In this document: positions 19,213-26,505 of the stretch, one piece after another
Position numbering within the stretch: the stretch's first letter is position 1
How the letters are laid out: each line of letters opens with the position of its first letter
NCBI RefSeq assembly: GCF_014529705.1
Contig: NZ_JAANIH010000035.1
Coordinates: forward strand, 25,269-89,268
DNA length: 64,000 bases
Source: Bradyrhizobium campsiandrae
GTDB taxonomy: Bacteria > Pseudomonadota > Alphaproteobacteria > Rhizobiales > Xanthobacteraceae
Direction of reading: 5' to 3'
Translations under genes and position numbers: made by a program
Notes under the pieces: generated by a model
Seen by the model: the letters and a program-made list of their open reading frames with translations, nothing else
What the model was told of the DNA's origin: nothing
Databases searched by the model: none

Positions 19213-19238
19213 CCAGAGGCGCGTTCGCGCGCCTCTGG
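19213..19238. repeat. Perfect palindromic hairpin between cyclophilin and queA
   Basis: An 11-bp perfect stem (19213-19223 with 19228-19238) with a TTCG tetraloop fills the 49-bp gap between the cyclophilin stop and the queA start. There is no T run after it, so it is more like a small dispersed palindrome or an RNA-stabilising element than a terminator. Confidence 0.7.
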
Positions 19239-19251
19239 AGGCAAGTCACCA

Positions 19252-20358
19252 ATGCGCACCGACCTCTTCGATTTCGATCTGCCGCCTGAGCGCATCGCGC
19301 TGCGCCCGGCGAGCCCGCGCGACTCCGCCAAGATGCTGGTTGTCGAGAGCGGTGCGCTGCGCGACCAGACCATCGCCGATCTGCCGCACTGGTTGAGGCC
19401 GGGCGACCAGCTCGTCGTCAACGATACCAAGGTAATCGCGGCTCAGCTCAAAGGCCGCCGGATCGGCCGCGAGACCGAGCCGAAGATCGAGGCGACGCTG
19501 ATCAAGCGCCTCGATGGTTCGCGCTGGCAGGCGCTGGTGAAGCCGGCAAAGAAGCTTGTCGCCGGTGACCGCATCCGCTTTGGCAATGAAGGCAAGGTCT
19601 GCCTGCTCGGCCATCTCGATGCCGAGGTCGAGGCAAAGGGCGCAGAAGGCGAGGTGACGCTGTCATTCTCGTTCCACGGGCCCGCGCTCGATCAGGCAAT
19701 ATCAGATCTCGGCAGCCCGCCGCTGCCCCCCTACATCGCCTCCAAGCGCACGCCGGACGATCGGGATCTCGCCGACTACCAGACCATGTTCGCGGCGAAC
19801 GAAGGCGCGGTCGCAGCACCGACCGCGGGGCTGCATTTCACGCCGGCGCTGGAGCAGGCGCTGCGCGACCGCGGCGTTGGGGTCGTCAGCATCACATTGC
19901 ATGTCGGGGCAGGGACCTTCCTGCCGGTGAAGGTCGAGGACACCGACGCTCATAAGATGCACGCCGAGTGGGGCACGATCTCGGCCGAGACGGCGAAACG
20001 GCTGAACGCCGCGCGCAAGAACGGCGGCCGCATCGTCGCCGTCGGCACCACGTCATTGCGGCTGCTGGAAAGCGCCGCCAGCGAAGACGGCACGATCCAG
20101 CCCTTCGCGGCAGAGACCTCGATCTTCATCACGCCGGGCTATCGCTTCCGCGCGGTCGATGTCCTGATGACGAATTTTCATCTGCCGAAGTCGACGTTGT
20201 TCATGCTGGTGTCGGCCTTTGCCGGGCTCGACACGATGAAGCAGGCCTATGCGCACGCGATCGCGCAAGGATATCGGTTTTATTCTTATGGGGATGCGTG
20301 CCTCTTGTTTCGAGCAGAGCTTCAAACGGCAAGCGCGACGCTATCACCGTCACCCTGA
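19252..20358 (+). CDS. queA: S-adenosylmethionine:tRNA ribosyltransferase-isomerase
   Basis: QueA transfers the ribosyl moiety of SAM to preQ1 in tRNA, forming epoxyqueuosine. The 368-residue protein starts MRTDLFDFDLPPERIALRP and carries the family blocks LVVNDTKVIAAQLKG, PLPPYIA, GAVAAPTAGLHFTP, ITLHVGAGTFLPVKVED and TNFHLPKSTLFMLVSAFAG. The ATG at 19252 is chosen because it gives the conserved N-terminus; the upstream open frame crosses the cyclophilin gene. The last residues and the TGA come from a palindromic repeat element that begins at 20348, so the C-terminus seems remodelled by repeat insertion. tgt lies 4.5 kb downstream. Confidence 0.95.
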   Translation: MRTDLFDFDLPPERIALRPASPRDSAKMLVVESGALRDQTIADLPHWLRPGDQLVVNDTKVIAAQLKGRRIGRETEPKIEATLIKRLDGSRWQALVKPAKKLVAGDRIRFGNEGKVCLLGHLDAEVEAKGAEGEVTLSFSFHGPALDQAISDLGSPPLPPYIASKRTPDDRDLADYQTMFAANEGAVAAPTAGLHFTPALEQALRDRGVGVVSITLHVGAGTFLPVKVEDTDAHKMHAEWGTISAETAKRLNAARKNGGRIVAVGTTSLRLLESAASEDGTIQPFAAETSIFITPGYRFRAVDVLMTNFHLPKSTLFMLVSAFAGLDTMKQAYAHAIAQGYRFYSYGDACLLFRAELQTASATLSPSP

Positions 20359-20479
20359 GGTGCTCGCCTATTCGGCGAGCCTCGAAGGGCAACGGCCCCG
20401 CTGTTGGTTCTCGGCCGTGCATCCTTCGAGGCTCCCCCAGCGCTGCGTTGCAGCGCTGGGCTCGCACCTCAGGATGACG
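20348..20479. repeat. Bradyrhizobium palindromic repeat element with four stems
   Basis: The element folds on paper into nested stems: outer arms CGTCA/TGACG plus a perfect 10-bp stem (354-363 with 464-473, all +20000), a small hairpin (20362-20380), a 12-bp stem (20377-20388 with 20423-20434) and an 11-bp hairpin (20436-20460). Its CCTGAGGTGC...GCACCTCAGG ends and GAGCCTCGAAGG core match a dispersed element I know from Bradyrhizobium intergenic regions (recall). It sits between convergent queA and asd and could act as a bidirectional terminator. Confidence 0.75.
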
Positions 20480-20490
20480 GTTGAGATGCG

Positions 20491-21516
20491 TTACGCCATC
20501 ACCCGTTGCGGCAACAGCTCCGCGATCTGCACCGCGTTCAGCGCGGCGCCCTTGAGCAATTGATCGGCGGCCACGAACATCGAGATCGAATGACCAGAGG
20601 GATCGCTGAGGTCCTTGCGGATGCGGCCGACCAGGACGTCGTCCTGGCCTGAGGCATCGATCGGCATCGGGAAGTAGTTCTTCGCGCGGTCGTCGACGAC
20701 CTTCACGCCCGGCGCCTGTGCCATGAGGCTGCGGACCTGGTCCTCATTGATCGGCTTCTCGCATTCGAAGGTGATGGCCTCGCAATGCGCACGCAGCACC
20801 GGCACGCGGACGCAGGTGACGCCGATCGCGATCTTCTCGTCCTCGAAGATCTTGCGGGTTTCCTTGATGACCTTGGTCTCTTCGTCGTTGTAACCCGTGT
20901 CAGGGTCGATGGCCGTGTTGTGGTTGAAGAGATTGAACGCGTAGGGGTGCGGCATCACCTTGGGCGTATAGACCTGCCCGTTGAGGTTGGCGCGGGTGGA
21001 TTCGACGAGCTCGTCCATCGCGGCTGCGCCGGCGCCGGACGCTGCCTGATAGGTCGAGACGATGACGCGCTTGATGCGGTTCTTCTGGTGGATTGGCCAC
21101 AGCGGCACCAGCGCGGTGATCGCGGCGCAGTTCGGATTGGCGATGATGCCCTTGTGATTCCTGATGCGGCCAGCGTTGACCTCGGGGATGACAAGCGGGA
21201 CGTTCGGATCCATGCGGAAGGCGGAAGAATTGTCGACGACGACGGCGCCGGCCTTGACCGCCATGGGTGCGAACTTCCTGGAGATGCCGCTGCCAGCGGA
21301 GAACAGCGCGATGTCGACGCCGTCGAACGAGCGCTCGGTCAGCTCCTCGATGAGGATATTCTTGCCGCGGAACGATACCGTCTTGCCGGCCGAGCGGGCG
21401 CTGGCCAGCGCCTTGAGCTTGCCAACGCGAAAGCCGCGCTTGTCCATGGTGGCGATGAATTCGGCGCCCACCGCACCGGTGACGCCGACAATCGCGACGA
21501 CGGGATCGTTACTCAC
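20491..21516 (-). CDS. asd: Aspartate-semialdehyde dehydrogenase
   Basis: Asd reduces aspartyl phosphate to aspartate semialdehyde, the branch point to threonine, methionine, lysine and diaminopimelate. The protein has the NADP-binding VAIVGVTGAVGAEF, SAGSGISRKFAP, the catalytic cysteine in ANPNCAAITALVPL, and VPVLRAHCEAITFE. I place the start at the GTG at 21516 (341 residues, MSNDPVVAIVG) because a strong GGAGG lies 8 nt upstream; the ATG four codons earlier lies before the SD. The 5' leader carries a Thr-rich leader peptide and an intrinsic terminator, so transcription attenuation by threonine is inferred. Confidence 0.96.
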   Translation of the reverse strand: MSNDPVVAIVGVTGAVGAEFIATMDKRGFRVGKLKALASARSAGKTVSFRGKNILIEELTERSFDGVDIALFSAGSGISRKFAPMAVKAGAVVVDNSSAFRMDPNVPLVIPEVNAGRIRNHKGIIANPNCAAITALVPLWPIHQKNRIKRVIVSTYQAASGAGAAAMDELVESTRANLNGQVYTPKVMPHPYAFNLFNHNTAIDPDTGYNDEETKVIKETRKIFEDEKIAIGVTCVRVPVLRAHCEAITFECEKPINEDQVRSLMAQAPGVKVVDDRAKNYFPMPIDASGQDDVLVGRIRKDLSDPSGHSISMFVAADQLLKGAALNAVQIAELLPQRVMA

Positions 21517-21559
21517 TTTGTCCTCCATTGCATTTTACGAGAGCTGGGATTCAGGCAAC

Positions 21560-21589
21560 AAAAAAGCCCCGACCATCGAGGGCGGGGCT
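21560..21589 (-). terminator. Attenuator terminator in the asd leader
   Basis: On the minus strand AGCCCCG and CGGGGCT form a 7-bp stem around an 11-base interior, followed by six T. It ends about 43 nt before the asd GTG and about 30 nt after the leader peptide stop. The ascending arm GCCCCG is complementary to CGGGGC at 21642-21647, inside the leader peptide coding sequence, giving a mutually exclusive antiterminator. Confidence 0.85.
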
Positions 21590-21619
21590 GCGGTAGAGCT
21601 GATGCGTTCTCGTCGACGA

Positions 21620-21691
21620 CTACGCGCGCACGCCTCCCCAGGCCCCGAAGGCCGTGGTGGTTTTGGTCGTGCGTTTGGTGGTCGTGAACAT
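21620..21691 (-). CDS. Threonine-rich leader peptide of the asd attenuator
   Basis: A 23-codon frame too short for routine ORF calling reads MFTTTKRTTKTTTAFGAWGGVRA and stop. Eight of the eleven residues from 3 to 13 are Thr. Threonine is an end product of the pathway Asd feeds, so ribosome stalling at these codons when Thr-tRNA is scarce would free the downstream CGGGGC antiterminator arm (21642-21647) and prevent the terminator at 21560-21589. There is no Shine-Dalgarno sequence, but a promoter at 21699-21728 would place the transcript start at the A of the ATG, i.e. a leaderless mRNA, as known for rhizobial trpL. Confidence 0.85.
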   Translation of the reverse strand: MFTTTKRTTKTTTAFGAWGGVRA

Positions 21692-21698
21692 GGCGGCG

Positions 21699-21728
21699 AC
21701 TTATGCGGGAGAGTTTTGCGCCCGTCAA
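21699..21728 (-). promoter_or_regulatory. Sigma-70-type promoter for the asd leader transcript
   Basis: On the minus strand TTGACG (-35) and ATAAGT (-10) are separated by 18 nt, and the -10 ends 7 nt before the ATG of the leader peptide, so initiation at or next to that A is expected. Confidence 0.65.
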
Positions 21729-21755
21729 TGGCTTTTGGCGGGATTGTGGCCGGCG

Positions 21756-22361
21756 CTATTTGCCTCGCGCCCCCGGCGGCTCCAGCAGGACCTCCTTGAG
21801 GTCGTCACCGCTGATGACGACAATCGCGAAATTGAGCCGGCCGCCGTCGCGCACCAGGCCGCCGCTGATGGCCTTGCCCGATGCGGCCTTCTCGGCGACG
21901 CGGACCGCATCGGCCAGGCGATGCCTGATGGTGCCGAGCGCTGCGAGGTTGCTGCGATCCTCATGGTCGAGTTCGGTCAGGGGCAGGGCGGCTTCGCCAC
22001 CCATGACCTCGCCGGTCGCCGCGTTGATGGTATGGCGCCAGATCCGGTCGTTGTGCAGAGTCTTGACCCGGTACACCGGTACGCCCGAACCGCCGTCGAA
22101 GCTGACATCCGCCGTCGTGGCGCCGGCGTGACGAGCCTCGGCGATGGCAATGGCCTGGCTGATCGAAATCGACGAGGAGCGGAAGCGCTCGATCTCGCGG
22201 CTGATGGCCTGGCGATCCGCGGCGGTATCGCCATCTGCCTCGTTGTGAAGAGCGGTGGGCGTGCTGTCGGCTGAGACGGTTGCGCGGGCCGGCGCTGCGA
22301 TGAGCAGCCCCACCAGGGCGATCGTCAGCATCCCGTATGTCTGCGGTCTCGTCGCACTCAT
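21756..22361 (-). CDS. Exported PepSY-domain protein
   Basis: A 201-residue protein with an N-terminal signal peptide (residues about 1-27, ending APARA). It has two PepSY-like segments: ISISQAIAIAEARHAGATTADVSF with VYRVKTLHNDRIWRHTINAATGEV, and a second beginning HRLADAVRVAEKAASGKAI. PepSY proteins are periplasmic and often modulate proteases or sit near efflux and redox systems. The start at 22361 is set by the signal peptide. A 21-bp operator-like palindrome lies about 190 bp upstream, shared with the patatin gene, so the adjacent TetR protein probably represses it. Confidence 0.85.
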   Translation of the reverse strand: MSATRPQTYGMLTIALVGLLIAAPARATVSADSTPTALHNEADGDTAADRQAISREIERFRSSSISISQAIAIAEARHAGATTADVSFDGGSGVPVYRVKTLHNDRIWRHTINAATGEVMGGEAALPLTELDHEDRSNLAALGTIRHRLADAVRVAEKAASGKAISGGLVRDGGRLNFAIVVISGDDLKEVLLEPPGARGK

Positions 22362-22550
22362 GCTCGAACCCCTTGGCCGGCAAGCCTTGAAACAGCAACT
22401 CTGCCGGATGTTCGTAAAGAAATCGCGGCCGACCTTGGGCATCGGCCGGCCGCGGAGCGTCGCGAACGGGCTGTACCCGCCGCGGCGATCTAAGCGATTC
22501 GGTCCACTCTTGGGGCTGGTTAGAAAAGTGGCCCGCACCGCTCTATAAAC

Positions 22551-22571
22551 AAAACAATACCGTATCGTTTT
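22551..22571. promoter_or_regulatory. Putative TetR operator 1 (upstream of PepSY gene)
   Basis: A 21-bp near-perfect palindrome: AAAACAATAC, one central base, GTATCGTTTT, with 9 of 10 pairs matching. The right arm ATACnGTATCGTTTT recurs upstream of the patatin gene at 24781-24801. It lies between the TetR stop (22631) and the PepSY start (22361). Confidence 0.7.
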
Positions 22572-22630
22572 ATTTTGGTCAACGACGCGCCCGTGGTGCG
22601 CAGGGGACAAATCGCCGGCTCACGGACATG

Positions 22631-23377
22631 TCAGCGGGAGGGGCGGCGCCGTTGCGCGGCTTTTGGTGCGCTCTGGAGGCGGTCCGCAGGGCCGATCGCG
22701 CCGGCCAGGAACAGCTTGATCGCCGCGCGCATCCGCTTCTCGGCGGTCTTCATCTCCGGCGGCGTTCCAAAGGTCGCCAGGCGATGGTGGTGTCCGACGA
22801 CGACGTCGAGAAACACCTCGGCCGCGATCGTGGTGTCTTCCACCTCGATCGCGCCCTGCGCCATCAGATGGTCGAAGAAGCGCGCCGTGGTGGCAACCGC
22901 CTTCAACCAGCCCTCTTCCTTGCCGAGCTTGGCGACGTCGGGAAAATTGATGGCTTGCGACGTCATCATGCGGCTGAAGGCAACCGCATCGGGACCGCAG
23001 GTGAAGCTCAGCATCTCGCGCCCGATCTCGACGAGACGCTGTTCGACCGGGATATCCGAAGCACTGTCGAGCTGCGTTTCCGCCGCAGCGGACAACGGCG
23101 CAAGCCAGCGCGCGATCTCGCGGCGAAGAACCGCGGCGAACAGGCCGCGCTTGTCGCCATAGCGGGCGTAGACCGTGGGCTTGCTGACGCGAGCCGCTTC
23201 GGCAACGGCATCGAGCGAGGTCGCATCAAAGCCGCGATCCAGGAACAGGCGGGTGGCGACCTCGATCAGCCGCTGATCGCGCTCGATCGCGGCGCTCTTG
23301 GTCGGCCGGCCGCCGCGCGACTTCGAGGTCTCGCGCCGCGGCGCCACTGTCCTTGTCCTGCTCGCAGCCAATCCCAT
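22631..23377 (-). CDS. TetR/AcrR family transcriptional regulator
   Basis: A 248-residue regulator with an N-terminal helix-turn-helix: LIEVATRLFLDRGFDATSLD, then VAEAARVSKPTVYARYGDKRGLF, the TetR signature. The C-terminal ligand domain has an HHHR segment near 200 and belongs to the group with a TetR_C-type AcrR-like domain. The first 25 residues are basic and Arg-rich. Two similar palindromes flank the locus, upstream of the PepSY and patatin genes, and a weaker inverted sequence (23427-23447) precedes its own start, so it is probably a local repressor with autoregulation. Ligand unknown. Confidence 0.92.
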   Translation of the reverse strand: MGLAASRTRTVAPRRETSKSRGGRPTKSAAIERDQRLIEVATRLFLDRGFDATSLDAVAEAARVSKPTVYARYGDKRGLFAAVLRREIARWLAPLSAAAETQLDSASDIPVEQRLVEIGREMLSFTCGPDAVAFSRMMTSQAINFPDVAKLGKEEGWLKAVATTARFFDHLMAQGAIEVEDTTIAAEVFLDVVVGHHHRLATFGTPPEMKTAEKRMRAAIKLFLAGAIGPADRLQSAPKAAQRRRPSR

Positions 23378-23526
23378 GCCCGATGATATGCCCTAGCGAT
23401 GCCTGCGCGGTCGCGATGTCCGATATTGCTCTATACCGTGCAGCAACCGGGGCGTCATCGCGAATCTGGCCGAATTGGCCGTATCGTCAACGGTCTCCCA
23501 CCAAAGCCGTTCCGCGACGCGTGACG

Positions 23527-24708
23527 TTACGGCATCCGCGAGGTCCAGGCCTGGCCGCCCGCTGCTTTCTCGTATCCGTACTGGTAGAGCGCCCGCATAT
23601 AGGCGGTGTCGAAGCCTTCGGAAGGGGGCGCCGGATAGTCGCGTTCGATGTAGGAGAGATGGAAGCCGAGGTTGTTGCGCTTGGCGAAGTCATAGGTCGA
23701 GAAGATCACCGACCGCGTCTGCGATTGCGTGATCGCGGACAGGCTGCGTGAGGCGACGTCGATCGTGCTGTTGGCGACGAGCTCGAAGTTGCGCTCGATT
23801 TTCTTGTTGACGAGGATGTAGATGTCCATCTTCGCGTTGCCGGGCAGGCGACCCTGCAACAGCAAGGCTTCGGGCAAGGTCAGGACCGGGGCCGTCACGC
23901 CGCCATCGACATGCATCTCCTGAAACCTGCGGCCCTGGCCTTCGGCCTCGATCATGATCGGCGGAAATACCAGCGGGATGCTGGCGGAGGCCGCCATCAC
24001 GTCGCGAAACAGTTTTAGGGCTTCAGGCGTGCCGACCGCTGCGATCTTGCCCATGTCCCAGATCGCAGTGCGCTGGGTGTCGAGATCGGTGGTGACCACC
24101 AGCAGCCGCCGGCCCCTGGCATTCTCGCGCGCGACCTGCGCCATGATCTCCGGCCCGACATAGCGCGCGACGAGCTCGCGCAGCCGCGTATTGCCGAACA
24201 GGCCGGAGCCGAACAGCACGCGCATGATGCTGGGGTCGTTGAGCAGGCTCTCGGCGATGCCGCTGGTGTAGAGCTCCCGCAGCGTGTCGTCATATTGCGA
24301 TCCGAGAAACGCAAACGGTGCGATCAGGCCGCCGGTGCTGACGCCCGAGACGACGGAGAAAGTTGGGCGGTTGCGTGCCGCGGTCCAGCCGTTCAGCACG
24401 CCGACACCGTAAGCGCCGTCGGCCCCGCCGCCTGACAGGGCCAGATAGGTTCGGCTGCCGGTCGCCTTGTCCTGTTCGAAGCTGAATTTGGTGACGGGCT
24501 CGTCGGTGTAGCGCCGCAGGCCATCGATATCGAGCACGCGCGAGGCACTCGCATCGGCCGCGGTGTAGGGCGTGCGGGGGATCGAGGTGCAGGCGGCGAG
24601 CGCCACGCTACATGCCACCACCACCGACCTGATCAGAAGAACGACCGTCCGCTTTGTCCAGCCGTCGGGGCGGGTGGACACCTCAGTCGAATGTGGGAGG
24701 AGGGGCAT
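23527..24708 (-). CDS. Patatin-like phospholipase, lipoprotein
   Basis: A 393-residue lipid-acyl hydrolase. The N-terminus has a lipoprotein signal with lipobox VALAAC, so the mature protein is probably membrane-anchored and periplasm- or surface-facing. The patatin Ser-Asp dyad is present: the oxyanion ALSGGGADGAYGVG, nucleophile GVSTGG, and MHVDGGVTAP with the catalytic Asp. The ATG at 24708 is chosen since it gives a normal signal; the frame extends to 24810 but would cover the operator-like palindrome. Co-directional with the TetR and PepSY genes and likely in the same regulon. Confidence 0.88.
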   Translation of the reverse strand: MPLLPHSTEVSTRPDGWTKRTVVLLIRSVVVACSVALAACTSIPRTPYTAADASASRVLDIDGLRRYTDEPVTKFSFEQDKATGSRTYLALSGGGADGAYGVGVLNGWTAARNRPTFSVVSGVSTGGLIAPFAFLGSQYDDTLRELYTSGIAESLLNDPSIMRVLFGSGLFGNTRLRELVARYVGPEIMAQVARENARGRRLLVVTTDLDTQRTAIWDMGKIAAVGTPEALKLFRDVMAASASIPLVFPPIMIEAEGQGRRFQEMHVDGGVTAPVLTLPEALLLQGRLPGNAKMDIYILVNKKIERNFELVANSTIDVASRSLSAITQSQTRSVIFSTYDFAKRNNLGFHLSYIERDYPAPPSEGFDTAYMRALYQYGYEKAAGGQAWTSRMP

Positions 24709-24780
24709 CGGCGACTGGCTGACGATCACGCATCTACGGCCGCCGGCAATCTGCCGCGGCGTCTCGTCCAGCCCCGCTAC

Positions 24781-24801
24781 TAAACTATACTGTATCGTTT
24801 T
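24781..24801. promoter_or_regulatory. Putative TetR operator 2 (upstream of patatin gene)
   Basis: A 21-bp imperfect palindrome: TAAACTATAC, one central base, GTATCGTTTT, 8 of 10 pairs matching, with the right arm identical to operator 1. It is 73 bp upstream of the patatin start and about 100 bp from divergent tgt. Confidence 0.65.
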
Positions 24802-24902
24802 GTTTATCAAGCCGCCGGCGTATCACGTCCCTGTCAACGCTGTCCCAGTCTGGGGCAATGTGCGGGTTGATTGGCCTCGCCCGACACGCAATAAGCGGCG
24901 CC

Positions 24903-26051
24903 ATGAGTCGTCCAGATACCGGTCTTCCCAATCATTTCGAGCTGCTCGCCACCGATGGCGCCGCGCGCACCGGCCGCCTGACCACGCCGCATGGCGTGGT
25001 GCGGACGCCCGCCTTCATGCCAGTCGGAACCGCCGGCGCCATGAAGGGCATGCACTGGCGCGAGGTGCGCGACGCCGGCGCCGACATCGTGCTCGGCAAC
25101 ACCTATCACCTGATGCTGCGGCCCGGCGCGGAACGGATCGCCGCGCTTGGCGGCCTGCAGCGGTTCACCGGCTGGAACGGGCCGATGCTGACGGATTCCG
25201 GCGGCTTCCAGGTGATGTCGCTGGCGGATTTACGCAAGGTCAGCGAGCAGGCCGTCACCTTCCGCTCGCATATCGACGGCGCCAAGGTCGAACTGTCGCC
25301 GGAGCGCTCGATCGAGGTGCAGCGCCTGCTCGGCTCGGACATTGCGATGCAGATGGACGAATGCGTGCGGCTGCCGGCCGAGCGCGACGACATCGACCGG
25401 GCGATGCGGCTGTCGCTGCGCTGGGCCGAGCGAAGCAAGCGTGCCTTCGAGAGCGCGCCCGACGGCTACATGCTGTTCGGCATCGTGCAGGGCGGCGACA
25501 TCCCGCAATTGCGCCATGCCAGCGCGCAAGGGCTGGTCGAGATCGGCTTCCACGGCTATGCGATCGGCGGCCTTGCCGTCGGCGAGCCGCAGGCCGTCAT
25601 GCTGGCGATGATCGACGAGACCGCGCCGGCGTTGCCGTCCGACCGCCCGCGCTATCTGATGGGCGTCGGCACGCCCGACGATATGCTCGAGGCTGTCAAG
25701 CGCGGCGTCGACATGTTCGATTGCGTCATGCCGACGCGCAATGGCCGTCACGGCGTCGCCTTTACCCGCTTCGGCCAGGTGAATCTGCGCAACGCCCGCC
25801 ACGCCGACGATCCGCGTCCGCTCGACGAAGAAAGCTCATGGCCATCGGCGCGCAATTATGCGCGCGCCTATCTGCATCACCTCGTCAAGGCCGGCGAGAC
25901 GTTGGGAGCGATGCTGCTGTCCGAAATCAATATCGCCTACTACCAGTTCCTGATGCAGGGCATCCGGGACGCGATCGCACGCGGAACGTTCGACGAGTTC
26001 TATCAGCGTACGCGCGAGGACTGGGCGAGGGGCGACATCGCCCCGCGCTAG
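24903..26051 (+). CDS. tgt: Queuine/preQ1 tRNA-guanine transglycosylase
   Basis: Tgt exchanges guanine-34 for preQ1 in GUN-anticodon tRNAs, the step before QueA. The 382-residue protein shows the catalytic and binding blocks: GTAGAMKGMHWREV, the nucleophile region LTDSGGFQVMSLADLRK, HIDGAKVELSPERSIEVQ, QMDECVRLP and FGIVQGGDIPQLR. The GVGTPDDML to DMFDCVMPTRNGRHG segment leads into the C-terminal zinc region. I choose the ATG at 24903 rather than 24858, since MSRPDTGLPNHFELLATDG is the natural start. Divergent from the patatin gene. Confidence 0.96.
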   Translation: MSRPDTGLPNHFELLATDGAARTGRLTTPHGVVRTPAFMPVGTAGAMKGMHWREVRDAGADIVLGNTYHLMLRPGAERIAALGGLQRFTGWNGPMLTDSGGFQVMSLADLRKVSEQAVTFRSHIDGAKVELSPERSIEVQRLLGSDIAMQMDECVRLPAERDDIDRAMRLSLRWAERSKRAFESAPDGYMLFGIVQGGDIPQLRHASAQGLVEIGFHGYAIGGLAVGEPQAVMLAMIDETAPALPSDRPRYLMGVGTPDDMLEAVKRGVDMFDCVMPTRNGRHGVAFTRFGQVNLRNARHADDPRPLDEESSWPSARNYARAYLHHLVKAGETLGAMLLSEINIAYYQFLMQGIRDAIARGTFDEFYQRTREDWARGDIAPR

Positions 26052-26063
26052 AGCGATCAAAGG

Positions 26064-26282
26064 TCAGTTGCACACGATCCGCTGCTTGACGGCGTGCTTG
26101 GTCACGAAGCCGTAGCCGCAAGTGTCGCAGGTCCAGAGATAGCTGATTACGTGGTCCGAGACGTAGGCGGAGGCTTCGGCGGCGACCATGGAGTCGGCGC
26201 AGACGGGACAGGTGGGCAACTCACTGCAACGCGGATCGCGCCTTGGTGCGACGGTCGACAACACTTCAGCAACTGCTGACAT
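26064..26282 (-). CDS. Small zinc-ribbon protein, hypothetical
   Basis: A 72-residue protein with two CxxC pairs: CPVCADS and CDTCGYG, 24 residues apart, plus isolated Cys residues at 19 and 71. This is a typical single zinc-ribbon. An acidic/alanine middle part and a basic tail (KHAVKQRIVC) follow. It lies 12 bp after tgt on the opposite strand. The upstream 223 bp to cysK has no gene. Function unknown. Confidence 0.7.
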   Translation of the reverse strand: MSAVAEVLSTVAPRRDPRCSELPTCPVCADSMVAAEASAYVSDHVISYLWTCDTCGYGFVTKHAVKQRIVCN

Positions 26283-26505
26283 CGTGGTGACCTCCCTGCT
26301 TTGAGACCTAAGTCTAACATAAGCAGAATCAGTTGACGAGGTCGCAACACAAATGCGTTGCTTTTCTGCTAAATAGAGCTCACGCGATTTTGCGATGCAG
26401 CGTATTTAACATGTGCCGCATTGTCGCTTGCGTGTCGTCACACGCTGTCCGTAACTGCGCCAACGCTGTGCGAGAGGCGCAAATCGTTGCCAAGGGGAGT
26501 TCACC

